DNA of 64,000 nucleotides from JBNKHG01 sp050290225 (GTDB lineage Bacteria > Pseudomonadota > Gammaproteobacteria > Pseudomonadales > Cellvibrionaceae), in NCBI GenBank assembly GCA_050290225.1, contig JBNKHG010000057.1, positions 144,607-208,606 of the forward strand, in the 5' to 3' direction. The position numbers and the translations under genes were made by a program. This document shows, one piece after another, positions 43,543-52,908 of the stretch (positions within the stretch are counted from its first letter, which is position 1; the number at the start of each line of letters is the position of its first letter). The notes under the pieces were generated by a model. It had not been told where the DNA came from. It saw nothing but the letters and a program-made list of their open reading frames with translations, and ran no database searches.

Positions 43543-44031
43543 CTAGCGACGTTTTCGTTTCAGGGGTAGCCCCGAATCCTGTTTAACCGGCTCAATCACG
43601 ATATAGGTGTGGGTTTGGGCTACGCCCGGCAATTCCACCAATTGGCCCAGGACGTCCCGGTAAGCTTCCATATTGCTGATCCGCAGTTTCACCAAGTAGT
43701 CGAATCCACCCGCCACCATATGGCATTCAACCACTTCCGGGAGGTTGACGACTTCTTTCTTAAAGTTATCGAAGACGTCACCAGTGGTGCGGTCAAGGGT
43801 GACCTGAACGAATGCGGACATGCCCAGGTTGAGTTTGGCGGCGTTGAGCTTGGCCACATAGCCTTCGATATAGCCCTCAGTCTCCAGGCGTTTGACCCGT
43901 TCCAGGCAGGGGCTGGGGCTGAGGTTGACCCGTTTGGCCAGTTCCACATTGGGAATGCGTCCGTCCCGCTGCAGGTTGTCCAAGATTGCGTAGTCGATGC
44001 GATCCAGTTGCCTGGTTTTCGATTCTTTCAT
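43543..44031 (-). CDS. Lrp/AsnC-family regulator, probable proline-utilisation regulator
   Basis: The 162-residue protein has an N-terminal helix-turn-helix (RIPNVELAKRVNLSPSPCLE) and the C-terminal RAM effector domain (VVECHMVAGGFDYLVKLRI). It is divergent from putA with a 135-bp gap. Lrp-type activators such as PutR/BkdR respond to amino acids, and this one probably responds to proline. Its presence fits the absence of a DNA-binding domain in PutA here. Confidence 0.88.
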   Translation of the reverse strand: MKESKTRQLDRIDYAILDNLQRDGRIPNVELAKRVNLSPSPCLERVKRLETEGYIEGYVAKLNAAKLNLGMSAFVQVTLDRTTGDVFDNFKKEVVNLPEVVECHMVAGGFDYLVKLRISNMEAYRDVLGQLVELPGVAQTHTYIVIEPVKQDSGLPLKRKRR

Positions 44032-44166
44032 TTAAGTATATATATTCTGAGAAAGTTACTTTCAGCAAGATAAAATAGGGGTATATATGCAAAAAAGCCA
44101 AAATATTTTGCACCTGGATTTCTATACTACAGCATATAAATCTAACGGCAACAGGGGGCTGACGGG

Positions 44167-47100
44167 TTGGTCACGGGCGAATTTACTCCAATGGAGAAAC
44201 ATCGGCTGAGCCTGCGCGACTACTACCGCCGCGATGAGGGTCTCGTGCTGGATGCGCTGTTGCCGCTGGCGGATTTGGGGCCGGTGGCGCAGCCACGGGC
44301 CTGGAACAGGGCTCGTAAGCTGGTCGTCGACATCCGCGATGCCCAGGTCGGTAAGGGCGGGGTGGATGCGCTCCTGAACGAGTTCGCTCTCTCCACCGAA
44401 GAAGGTATCGTATTGATGTGTCTGGCCGAGGCTTTGCTGAGGGTGCCGGACAAACTCACCACAGACCGTTTGATACGCGACAAACTGACTTCCGGCGACT
44501 GGGGGGCACACCTGGGCAATAGCGACTCCCTGTTTGTTAATGCCTCAGCATGGGGCTTACTGCTGACCGGCCATGTGGTCAGTTATGGCGATGAGGGCGA
44601 GCTGCATCAGCGTGCCCGCCACAAACGCCAGATTGGCCTGCTGAAGAAGACGGTCGCCCGCTTGGGCGAACCGGTGATTCGTGCAGCGGTGCGCTATGCC
44701 ATGCAGATAATGGGTACCCAGTTTGTCATGGGTAAAACCATAGGCAGTGCGTTGGAACGGGCGCAAAAGCAGGAGGCCAAGGGCTATCGCTATTCCTACG
44801 ATATGCTCGGCGAGGGTGCGCGTACCATGGCTGATGCCGATCGCTATTTCCAGAACTATGGGCGTGCAATTGAGTGTATTGGCCGCGCAGCCGGTGGTCG
44901 GGGTCCGATTGAAAGCCCGGGGATTTCGGTAAAACTGTCGGCCATTCACCCGCGCTACGAGTACTCCCACCGCGAGCGTGTTATGGCAGAGCTGGTACCG
45001 CGTCTGAAGGCGCTGGTGCTGGCCGCCAGGCAGTACGACATCGGTTTGACCGTGGATGCGGAGGAGGCGGATCGCCTGGATCTGTCCCTGGATGTCATAG
45101 AAGCCGTTTTTTCCGACAGTGACCTGAATGGATGGGAGGGCTTTGGGCTGGCCATTCAGGCCTACCAGAAGCGAGCACTCCCTGTGGTGGGGTGGGTTAG
45201 TGAACTGGCACAAAAAGTCGGTCGTAAAATGATGGTGCGCCTGGTCAAGGGCGCCTACTGGGATTCGGAAATCAAGTGGAGCCAGGAAGGGGGCTACAGT
45301 GATTACCCGGTCTTTACCTGCAAGCCGGCGACGGATGTGTCCTACCAGGCCTGTGCCCGCAAGCTGCTCGCATACCGCCATTGTATCTATCCCCAATTTG
45401 CGACTCACAATGCCTATACCGTGGCGACTATTCTAGAGCTGGACAGCGAGAGCGCGTCGTCCGCGTCGAGGCAAGGCTATGAGTTCCAGCGATTGCACGG
45501 CATGGGCGAGGCTCTATACGATCAGATATTGCCGGCTGAGGGTGTTCCCTGTCGTATATACGCGCCGGTGGGCGAACACGCCGACCTGTTGGCTTATCTG
45601 GTGCGTCGCCTGTTGGAGAACGGTGCTAACAGTTCCTTCGTCAACAATATTGTCGACGAGTCTGTGCCGGTGGAATCCCTGTTGGAGGACCCGGTGGAAA
45701 CTGTGAGCGCCCGGCCGGTAAGGCGCAACACCGCCATCCCCCTGCCGCCAAACCTGTACGCCGAATCAGATAATGAACCGGGCCTGCGTCGAAATGCCGC
45801 CGGTTGTGACCTGAGCGATGTGAATACACTGCGTGAATTGGTGCATGGGATGGAGGCTTGGTGGTGCGAACAGCAAATCCGCACGGCCAGTGCCGCAGGC
45901 ACCGAAGCTGTGATCAATCCGGCCAATCGGGATCAGCTGGTCGGGCGTCTATCGTTCGATAACCGAAAGACTATCGACTCGAAACTGGTTTCTGCCCAAC
46001 AGGCCCTGGCCCCATGGCGCGATCGTCCAGTGAGGGAACGGGCAGCGTTCTTGCGACGCCTGGCCGATTCCCTGGAAACGCACCGGAGCCCCTTGATCGC
46101 GCTCTGTAGCAAAGAAGCGGGTAAAACCATTGCCGATGGTGTGGCGGAAGTGCGAGAGGCAGTGGATTTCTGTCGCTATTACGCTGATCGTGGAGAAGGC
46201 CTGTTGGCTGACGGCGAGCTGGAAGCGCTCGGCGTGGTGCTCTGCATCAGCCCCTGGAATTTCCCGGTGGCCATTTTTATCGGTCAGGTGAGCGCCGCGT
46301 TGGTGGCTGGCAATACCGTGCTGGCTAAACCCGCGGAGCAGACCAGCCTGGTGGCGGACTACGTACACCATTTGATAAAAGAATGTGAATTTCCCATCGG
46401 AGTGGTGGAACTGATTATCTCACCCGGTAAACCGGTGGGTGAACAGCTGGTGCCTGACCGACGTATCCAGGGTGTGATGTTTACCGGGTCCACCGAAACA
46501 GGCCACTGGCTGGCCCGGACCATTGCCCGGCGGGAGCAGAGTGATATTCCCCTGATCGCCGAGACCGGTGGCCAGAATGCCATGATAGTGGACTCCACGG
46601 CGCTGCCGGAACAGGTGGTTGATGATGTGATCCGTTCAGGTTTCCAGAGTGCCGGCCAGCGCTGCTCGGCTTTACGGGTGTTGTTTTTACAGGAGGAAGT
46701 CGCGTCGAGAATTATCCATATGATCAAGGGCGCCATGAAGGAGTTATCCATTGGCGACCCGGCGCTGTTGAGTACCGATGTGGGGCCGGTCATCGATGCC
46801 AAGGCTCTCGCCCGCCTGGAGGCACACAGGCATTACCTGGCAGATATCGGTGATCGCGCCCGGTTGTTGCACGCCTGTGAACTGCCGTCACAATGCAGTA
46901 ATGGCTACTTCTTCGCCCCGCATTTGTACGAGGTGGCTGACTTGTCGGTTTTGCAGCGGGAGGTGTTTGGCCCGGTGGTGCATGTGGTTCGTTACAAGGC
47001 CTACGAACTGGACAAGGTGATCGACCAGATCAATGCCACCGGATACGGGCTTACCCTGGGCGTCCACAGCCGTATTGAGGCCGTCAGCGAGCGCATTGCC

Positions 47101-48045
47101 GATCGTGCCAAGGTGGGCAATGTTTATGTCAACCGCAATATGATTGGCGCTATCGTTGGGGTACAACCTTTTGGCGGTCGCGGTCTCTCCGGGACAGGTC
47201 CCAAAGCTGGCGGTCCCCTGTATGTACGGCGCTTGTTGAAGCGCAAACGACAAGCGCTGCAACCGTTTTCGGAGCGGGCCGTTGCGCCGACAATATTAGG
47301 CGGCGATATGCCCGAAGCCCACTGTCTGGCCCAGGCGGAATTGGCGCAGCTGAGCTGGTCGGTGTTACCGGTGCAGCAGCGAGTGTTGGTGGTGAGACGC
47401 CTGCTGGCGGCTTTGGCCCTGGAGCCGTTATTCAAAAAATCGTTAACCCGGAAACCGCAGCAGGTCGATATCGACCCGTTTGACAATCTCCTTGAGTGTG
47501 GCCGCGCCCTGACCTCTGCGATGGACAAGGGTATATTCCAGCCTAAACCGCTACCCGGCCCAACCGGGGAGAGCAATCAGTTATTTTTGGAAAGTCGTGG
47601 TTTGGTGGCAGTACTCTTTGATGAGTTTTGCAGTGATAACCGCGTAATCGTGGCGGATTCGCTGTTGCGGATTGTGGCGGCGCTGTTGGCTGGCAATGCC
47701 GTAGTGACCTTGGCTGCGCCTGAATTCCTGGCCGTCGCGCAGCGTTGTGGTGACCTCCTGCGCGAGGCGGGATTGCCTGAGCACGTCTGTTCGGTGCAAC
47801 CTCTGTCGGTCGCCAAGGTGGTGTTGTCGGATCCCCGTGTACAAGCGGCTCTGGTTTCTACCGAATCGGCGCTGAAACATGCTCTGTTCCAATTACTGGT
47901 GGAGAGGGAAGGGGCGTTGATTCCGATGATCACCGAGGCCCCGGGGGCGGATCTGGTGATGCGCCTGGTTATCGAGAAAACGGTGACAATCGATACTACC
48001 GCAGCCGGTGGCAATGCCTCGCTGATGACTATGGCTAAGGGCTAG
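44167..48045 (+). CDS. putA: Bifunctional proline dehydrogenase / P5C dehydrogenase PutA
   Basis: The protein of up to 1292 residues oxidises proline to glutamate in two steps. The FAD-dependent proline dehydrogenase barrel occupies about residues 100-470 (RLVKGAYWDSEIKWSQ). The aldehyde dehydrogenase part follows, with AETGGQNAMIVD and the catalytic Cys833 in SAGQRCSALRV. A C-terminal region of about 250 residues repeats weak ALDH-like features, as in long PutA forms. The N-terminal ribbon-helix-helix DNA-binding domain of enterobacterial PutA is missing. Two starts are possible: TTG 44167, with AGGGGG upstream, or ATG 44191. Proline use fits osmolyte metabolism. Confidence 0.95.
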   Translation: MVTGEFTPMEKHRLSLRDYYRRDEGLVLDALLPLADLGPVAQPRAWNRARKLVVDIRDAQVGKGGVDALLNEFALSTEEGIVLMCLAEALLRVPDKLTTDRLIRDKLTSGDWGAHLGNSDSLFVNASAWGLLLTGHVVSYGDEGELHQRARHKRQIGLLKKTVARLGEPVIRAAVRYAMQIMGTQFVMGKTIGSALERAQKQEAKGYRYSYDMLGEGARTMADADRYFQNYGRAIECIGRAAGGRGPIESPGISVKLSAIHPRYEYSHRERVMAELVPRLKALVLAARQYDIGLTVDAEEADRLDLSLDVIEAVFSDSDLNGWEGFGLAIQAYQKRALPVVGWVSELAQKVGRKMMVRLVKGAYWDSEIKWSQEGGYSDYPVFTCKPATDVSYQACARKLLAYRHCIYPQFATHNAYTVATILELDSESASSASRQGYEFQRLHGMGEALYDQILPAEGVPCRIYAPVGEHADLLAYLVRRLLENGANSSFVNNIVDESVPVESLLEDPVETVSARPVRRNTAIPLPPNLYAESDNEPGLRRNAAGCDLSDVNTLRELVHGMEAWWCEQQIRTASAAGTEAVINPANRDQLVGRLSFDNRKTIDSKLVSAQQALAPWRDRPVRERAAFLRRLADSLETHRSPLIALCSKEAGKTIADGVAEVREAVDFCRYYADRGEGLLADGELEALGVVLCISPWNFPVAIFIGQVSAALVAGNTVLAKPAEQTSLVADYVHHLIKECEFPIGVVELIISPGKPVGEQLVPDRRIQGVMFTGSTETGHWLARTIARREQSDIPLIAETGGQNAMIVDSTALPEQVVDDVIRSGFQSAGQRCSALRVLFLQEEVASRIIHMIKGAMKELSIGDPALLSTDVGPVIDAKALARLEAHRHYLADIGDRARLLHACELPSQCSNGYFFAPHLYEVADLSVLQREVFGPVVHVVRYKAYELDKVIDQINATGYGLTLGVHSRIEAVSERIADRAKVGNVYVNRNMIGAIVGVQPFGGRGLSGTGPKAGGPLYVRRLLKRKRQALQPFSERAVAPTILGGDMPEAHCLAQAELAQLSWSVLPVQQRVLVVRRLLAALALEPLFKKSLTRKPQQVDIDPFDNLLECGRALTSAMDKGIFQPKPLPGPTGESNQLFLESRGLVAVLFDEFCSDNRVIVADSLLRIVAALLAGNAVVTLAAPEFLAVAQRCGDLLREAGLPEHVCSVQPLSVAKVVLSDPRVQAALVSTESALKHALFQLLVEREGALIPMITEAPGADLVMRLVIEKTVTIDTTAAGGNASLMTMAKG

Positions 48046-48099
48046 GCGGCAAAGAGCCAGGCGGCAAAGGGCCAGGCGGCAAAGGGCCAGGCGGCAAGT
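48040..48099. repeat. 15-bp tandem repeats across the putA stop codon
   Basis: Four units of GGCCAGGCGGCAAAG begin at 48040, 48055, 48070 and 48085. The first unit overlaps the last codons and TAG of putA. Confidence 0.85.
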
Positions 48100-48199
48100 G
48101 ACTAGGTGCAAAGTTCAGGGAGGGAGGCCTTCTCGGGCACTTTCATTTAAAATGGTAGACTTTATCACTCTACGGGGTCGGCCATTTTAAGAGGTGTCT

Positions 48200-48733
48200 G
48201 TGAAATATTTTGCTTATGGTTCCAATATGTCCATACGTCGATTGCGAGAGCGGGTACCGAGTGCCCGGCGGTTGTTGACCTGCAGACTCAAGGCCCATAG
48301 GTTGCATTTTCACAAACAGGGCCAGGATGGTTCGGCCAAGTGCGATGCCTTCGAAACCGAAAATGCGGTGGATACGGTGATCGGTTCTCTGTTCGAGATC
48401 TGCGAGAGTGAAAGGGCGGCGCTGGATCGTGTCGAAGGGTTGGGGTATGGCTATGATCGAAAGCCGGTGATCCTGGAGGCGGGGAGGGGGATTGAAGTTC
48501 AGGCTTTCACCTACTTCGCGACCCATATCGATGGGCAACTGAAACCCTATTCCTGGTACAAACAGCACGTCTTGGTGGGTGCGCGGGAGAGCAGATTACC
48601 CCGGCCCTATGTCAGCACAATCGAAGCGGTTGAAGCCATGGAAGATCCGGATAGAGCTCGCGACAGGCGTCAGCGGGCAATACACGGTGCGGGAAGTGTT
48701 CCCGGCTTTCACGAAGCCGCCCTGGAATTGTGA
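48200..48733 (+). CDS. Gamma-glutamylcyclotransferase-like protein
   Basis: Translation from GTG 48200, 5 bp after AAGAGG, gives 177 residues. A GTG at 48194 overlaps that site and is less likely. The family signature YFAYGSNMS and the catalytic-type glutamate in DRVEGLGYGYDR are present. Such enzymes release 5-oxoproline from gamma-glutamyl compounds or act on gamma-glutamylamines. The stop overlaps the start of the FAD oxidase gene (TGATG), so the two are co-translated. Confidence 0.82.
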   Translation: MKYFAYGSNMSIRRLRERVPSARRLLTCRLKAHRLHFHKQGQDGSAKCDAFETENAVDTVIGSLFEICESERAALDRVEGLGYGYDRKPVILEAGRGIEVQAFTYFATHIDGQLKPYSWYKQHVLVGARESRLPRPYVSTIEAVEAMEDPDRARDRRQRAIHGAGSVPGFHEAALEL

Positions 48734-50112
48734 TGAATCCCGTTGTCTCTGTCCTGATCGACGCCCTGGGAGAAGATGCGGTTGTCTATGGCGAACGATT
48801 ACGCCAGCGGGCCACGAGCTACTGGAATCCCGCGCCGACCCGGGCGCTGGCGTTGATTCGACCGCAAAACACAGAAGAGGTCAGCAGGGCTCTGCAAATC
48901 TGTTCCCGATTTGAGCAACCGCTGATTACCCAAGGGGGTGTTACCGGTTGTGTCCAGGGTGCGGATCCACAACCGGAGGAGGTGATCCTCTCCACCGAAC
49001 GCTTGAACGCGATCGAGGCTCTCGATCCGATAGGTGGCACGGTCCGGGTGCAAGCGGGGGTCGTTCTGCAACAACTGCAGGAGGCGGTGGCCGAACAGGG
49101 CTTTCTGTTTCCCCTGGATTTGGGGGCGCGCGGCAGTTGTACCATTGGCGGCAATGTGGCAACCAATGCCGGCGGTATCAATGTCCTGCGCTACGGCATG
49201 ATGCGTAATCTGGTATTGGGGCTGGAGGCGGTGCTGGCCGACGGTACGGTGGTGTCTTCCTTGAACCAGATGCTGAAGAACAATGCCGGCTATGACCTCA
49301 AGCAATTGTTTATCGGTACCGAGGGAACGCTTGGAGTGGTGACTCGGGTGGTACTGCGCCTGTTTCCGCAACCCCTCAGTTGTCACACTGCACTGGTGGC
49401 ACTGGATGGGTTTGCATCGGTAACGTCATTATTACAGTCACTTCAGCGCGATCTGGCAGGCAACCTCAGTGCTTTTGAGGTTATGTGGGGTAATTATTAC
49501 CGGGCCGTAACAGCCGAGGGCGGCCATCGCGCCCCTATGAGGCGGGACTACCCTTTCTACGTTATTGTCGAAACCCATGGCGCCGATCCCCGTACTGATG
49601 GCGAGCGTTTCCAGGGTCTGTTGGAAACCGTCCTTGAGACTGGGACTATTGTCGATGCTGTGATAGCCAAGTCTGATAGCGAACGACGGGCCCTGTGGGC
49701 GATTCGCGAAGATTTCGATGTGATTGTGGCTGGTCGGCCCTATTACCTCTATGACGTGAGCCTGCCGATGTCGGTTATGACCGATTATGTCGATCAAGTG
49801 GAAGCCGACGTAAAAGAGCGCTGGCCGCGGGGGCAGTTGTATGTGATGGGTCATTTGGCGGACGGTAATCTGCACCTGTTTGTTAAACCGGGTGAAACGG
49901 GTGATTTTCACCAGCAGAGCGATCACATGGTTTATACACCGCTGCACGGTCTTCAAGGGTCGGTGTCCGCGGAACATGGCATCGGCCTTGAGAAAAAGCC
50001 CTGGCTGGGCCACAGCCGAACCGGTGCGGAGCTGGCGCTGATGCGTCGCCTCAAGCGTAGCCTGGACCCCAAGGGGCTGTTAAATCCCGGGCGTGTTTTT
50101 GATCTTGATTAA
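48733..50112 (+). CDS. FAD-linked oxidase, D-lactate/2-hydroxyacid dehydrogenase type
   Basis: The protein from ATG 48733 (459 residues) belongs to the GlcD/DLD family of VAO-fold flavoenzymes. The FAD-binding part includes ITQGGVTGCVQGA and GSCTIGGNVATNAGGINVLR. The C-terminal cap includes MGHLADGNLHL and GSVSAEHGIGLEKK, with histidines expected for 2-hydroxyacid oxidation. It converges on a minus-strand gene with overlapping stop codons. The exact substrate (D-lactate, D-2-hydroxyglutarate or glycolate) cannot be fixed from sequence. Confidence 0.9.
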   Translation: MNPVVSVLIDALGEDAVVYGERLRQRATSYWNPAPTRALALIRPQNTEEVSRALQICSRFEQPLITQGGVTGCVQGADPQPEEVILSTERLNAIEALDPIGGTVRVQAGVVLQQLQEAVAEQGFLFPLDLGARGSCTIGGNVATNAGGINVLRYGMMRNLVLGLEAVLADGTVVSSLNQMLKNNAGYDLKQLFIGTEGTLGVVTRVVLRLFPQPLSCHTALVALDGFASVTSLLQSLQRDLAGNLSAFEVMWGNYYRAVTAEGGHRAPMRRDYPFYVIVETHGADPRTDGERFQGLLETVLETGTIVDAVIAKSDSERRALWAIREDFDVIVAGRPYYLYDVSLPMSVMTDYVDQVEADVKERWPRGQLYVMGHLADGNLHLFVKPGETGDFHQQSDHMVYTPLHGLQGSVSAEHGIGLEKKPWLGHSRTGAELALMRRLKRSLDPKGLLNPGRVFDLD

Positions 50113-51536
50113 TCCTTCTTCGGTGTGGCAAAGGGCAAACGCTCGGGCAGGACTTTTACCGGTGTTGTAAATTTGAGTGGCGGGACCGGGTTTTCCTTTG
50201 GAATGGAAGTGGGTGGGGAATAAATAAGTTCCACAAAAAAGGCCGTCCAGCCGTCAGGCGGAGGGGTTAAACTGGCGACATAGGTTTTGCCGTCGCCGTC
50301 GGGGATCAGGTTTTTTGCTGTCCACACGCTGCCGATACTGTCGAGGCGAAAATCCCGCGCTCCGGGGTTGGTTGCCTGCCAGAGTTTGACTTCCGCCGGT
50401 GGGTCCTGGGCGACAACCCGGATTTCACTGGCGTTTATCTGCCACTGAAACCGAGGTCGGGCCTGGTTGCGAATCACGGCAGAAAAAAAAGCTTCCAGGC
50501 TTTCGAATGCATCAGTGTGTTTCAGGTTGTGTTTGGTGTTGGGAATATAGCGCAGGTATTTTTCGCCGGGCAGTTTGTCGAAATAGAATTGGGAGGAATC
50601 GGGTAGGAAAAACTCGTCGCCCGCTGCGTTGATCATGTATTTAGGCAGATTGAGTCGTTTGCGGTAAGCGTAGGGATCCACCAGCGCCACCAGTTTACCG
50701 AAGTTGGGGTGGTGGCGCTGTTCCATAATTCCGTGGCGAACATAGTCTGCGATCGCGGGGGACCAGTAACCGTAGGCCGCTTTGTGATGCTCCATGGACG
50801 GGGCCATATTGAGCACATCGATGACCAGTGGAATCATGGCTTTGACACGGCTGTCGACGGCGCCACCCAGCCAAGTGGTCCATCCCCTTTTGGACGCGCC
50901 CGCAAGGATAAAACTGTCGATCTGTTCCATCGATTGCAGCACGTCCATGGCGCGCACCACACTCTTTACCATGGGCAGTTGCACCGGCCATCGCGAATTA
51001 CCCGAAGCCAAAAAACGTGCCCAGGTATAGGCGACCAGGTCATCTTCCTTGCGCATTTGACCGTCTTCGGCGAAAACCAGATACTGGTTGGGAATCGCCC
51101 GCAGTTCAGCGGTAACCGCACCGCTGCGTTTGGCAATGCCGGCGAGCGTCGCGTTGGGCAGCTTTTTGTGGGTCTCATCCGTTTTCCCTCCGCTGATATA
51201 CAACAGGGCGGTCTTACTGGAAAGTGCGGGTGGTGTGTATACCACAAGCCTGTGTTGCCATTGAGGTTTATCCACGGGGGCGGGAGGCTGCCAGGTTTGG
51301 GACACCAGTTTGATGGTTTGAACGTGTATACCCTGGATGTTTTTCGATTCCACCTTTTGCCAGCGGAAACTGGAATCCACGTCGGCAATATAGCGGTCCA
51401 GTGCCGTGGCGGGCAGGTCCGGTCCGGCTTTGAGGTGATTTTGGGGGAGAGAGGCATCGGAGTAGGTGCCCAGCCCAATGATCAGGCTTAGCATCAACCC
51501 CAATGCCCTGAGCTTATTTGAATTCCCGATGCTCAA
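50109..51536 (-). CDS. PhoPQ-activated pathogenicity-related protein (PqaA-like)
   Basis: The 475-residue protein has a signal peptide (about residues 1-28) and an alpha/beta-hydrolase core with YISGGKTDE, LAGASKRGWTTWLGGAVD and INAAGDEFF. These match the PqaA family. The serine of GASKRG is the probable nucleophile. Known members are periplasmic or secreted and of unclear activity. It is preceded by a small RR-rich protein gene but has no own strong promoter signal that I can see. Confidence 0.85.
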   Translation of the reverse strand: MSIGNSNKLRALGLMLSLIIGLGTYSDASLPQNHLKAGPDLPATALDRYIADVDSSFRWQKVESKNIQGIHVQTIKLVSQTWQPPAPVDKPQWQHRLVVYTPPALSSKTALLYISGGKTDETHKKLPNATLAGIAKRSGAVTAELRAIPNQYLVFAEDGQMRKEDDLVAYTWARFLASGNSRWPVQLPMVKSVVRAMDVLQSMEQIDSFILAGASKRGWTTWLGGAVDSRVKAMIPLVIDVLNMAPSMEHHKAAYGYWSPAIADYVRHGIMEQRHHPNFGKLVALVDPYAYRKRLNLPKYMINAAGDEFFLPDSSQFYFDKLPGEKYLRYIPNTKHNLKHTDAFESLEAFFSAVIRNQARPRFQWQINASEIRVVAQDPPAEVKLWQATNPGARDFRLDSIGSVWTAKNLIPDGDGKTYVASLTPPPDGWTAFFVELIYSPPTSIPKENPVPPLKFTTPVKVLPERLPFATPKKD

Positions 51537-51566
51537 TTCCTGCGTATCGTTGTTACTTACACTTCC

Positions 51567-51755
51567 CTATATTTCAAAACCCGGCCAGCGGCGTTGATCT
51601 CCCTGGCGTCGACCGTTGGTTTTGCGTCTGTCCCGGACGAGGGGGTTCAAATGAATGGACTGACTGTAATCGGATTCTGAGCGACGTTGATTGAAACGGC
51701 GCTCGGGCCCCTGATAATCCAGATTCCTATAGTCCAGAATATGTGAGCGAGGCAT
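51567..51755 (-). CDS. Small arginine-rich hypothetical protein
   Basis: A 62-residue frame begins at ATG 51755 behind a near-perfect AGGAGG site. It contains repeated arginine pairs (GPERRFNQRRSES, then DRRKTNGRRQGDQRR). Similar small RR-repeat proteins occur in marine gammaproteobacteria without known function. The strong ribosome-binding site argues for translation. It lies between the korB and PqaA-like genes on the same strand. Confidence 0.6.
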   Translation of the reverse strand: MPRSHILDYRNLDYQGPERRFNQRRSESDYSQSIHLNPLVRDRRKTNGRRQGDQRRWPGFEI

Positions 51756-51837
51756 AGGGCACCTCCTCTGATATCGAGTTAGCTCACACTCAGTATAGTT
51801 GGTGGGGGAGGGACGCGCCTGTCTCTGCCGCCCCGGA

Positions 51838-52890
51838 TCATCGAAAACTGTCGTTGATGGAGGCGAGGTTGGCCTGCCCCGGACACAGCACATCTTCCTG
51901 GAGGGAATTCAACGGCTTATCGACGGTGCCGATCATTTCGTGGAAGTCCCGCGGGTCGGTGTCCACATAAAGCAATCCGGTCAGTAATTCGCCGCGCTCG
52001 TTGTGGTCTTTGATGGCGCGCATGGCGGAGCGCCGATCGTGGATGTCGATGCCGGGGATGGCCTTGTGGATATGGATCGCGGAGCCGTCGTGCAGAATCA
52101 CTTCCTGGGTGGTGCCCGGTTCCTGACGGATGGTGATTTCCTTCTGCATGGGCACAAAGTCCACCGTGGCTGTGGCTTCACAGTGTTCACGCACAAAGTC
52201 GTAGCTCTTTTTCGACCCCGGGTTATTGTTGAACGTCACACAGGGCGATACCACGTCAATCAGGGCGAAACCGTGATGGGACATGGCCGCCTTGATCAAT
52301 GGGATCAATTGCTCCTTGTCGCCGGAGAAACTGCGGGCCACAAAAGTGGCGCCCAACTGCAGCGCCAGGTTAACCAGGTCGATGGGTTCGAACAGGTTTG
52401 TAACGCCTGCCTTATTGGTGGAGTCCACATCGGTCGTGGCGGATGTCTGTCCTTTGGTCAGGCCGTAACAGCCATTATTCTCCACGATATAGAGCATATT
52501 CAGGTTGCGCCTCACCACATGGGCAAATTGACCGAGACCGATGGACGCGGTGTCGCCGTCGCCGGACACGCCGATATAGAGCAGGTCTTTATTGGCCAGG
52601 TTGGCGCCGGTGGTGATGGACGGCATTCGCCCGTGCACCGAGTTAAAACCGTGGGAATTCCCCAAAAAATAGGTGGGGGTTTTGGACGAACAACCGATAC
52701 CGGAGAGCTTGGCCACCCGGTGGGGCTCGATGGACATCTCGAAGCAGGCCTGGGTGAGGGCGGCACTGATGGAATCGTGGCCGCAACCGGCGCAGAGGGT
52801 GGAGAGGGAACCCTCATAATCGCGCAGCGTAAAACCGATATCATTTTCCGGTGCCTGGGGATGGCGAAAGTTGGGTTTTTGAAAACTCAT
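51838..52890 (-). CDS. korB: 2-oxoacid:ferredoxin oxidoreductase beta subunit (KorB-like)
   Basis: The 350-residue thiamine-diphosphate subunit has cluster cysteines at Cys33, Cys36, Cys67 and Cys217 (CAGCGHD, GIGCSS, SPCVTF) and the TPP motif GDGD (110-113) with Asn138. It pairs with the alpha/gamma subunit 18 bp upstream. The family oxidises 2-oxoglutarate or other 2-oxoacids to acyl-CoA, reducing ferredoxin. The Kor assignment rests on overall resemblance and fused subunit layout. Confidence 0.88.
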   Translation of the reverse strand: MSFQKPNFRHPQAPENDIGFTLRDYEGSLSTLCAGCGHDSISAALTQACFEMSIEPHRVAKLSGIGCSSKTPTYFLGNSHGFNSVHGRMPSITTGANLANKDLLYIGVSGDGDTASIGLGQFAHVVRRNLNMLYIVENNGCYGLTKGQTSATTDVDSTNKAGVTNLFEPIDLVNLALQLGATFVARSFSGDKEQLIPLIKAAMSHHGFALIDVVSPCVTFNNNPGSKKSYDFVREHCEATATVDFVPMQKEITIRQEPGTTQEVILHDGSAIHIHKAIPGIDIHDRRSAMRAIKDHNERGELLTGLLYVDTDPRDFHEMIGTVDKPLNSLQEDVLCPGQANLASINDSFR

Positions 52891-52908
52891 GACGGCTCCT
52901 GATGCGCC

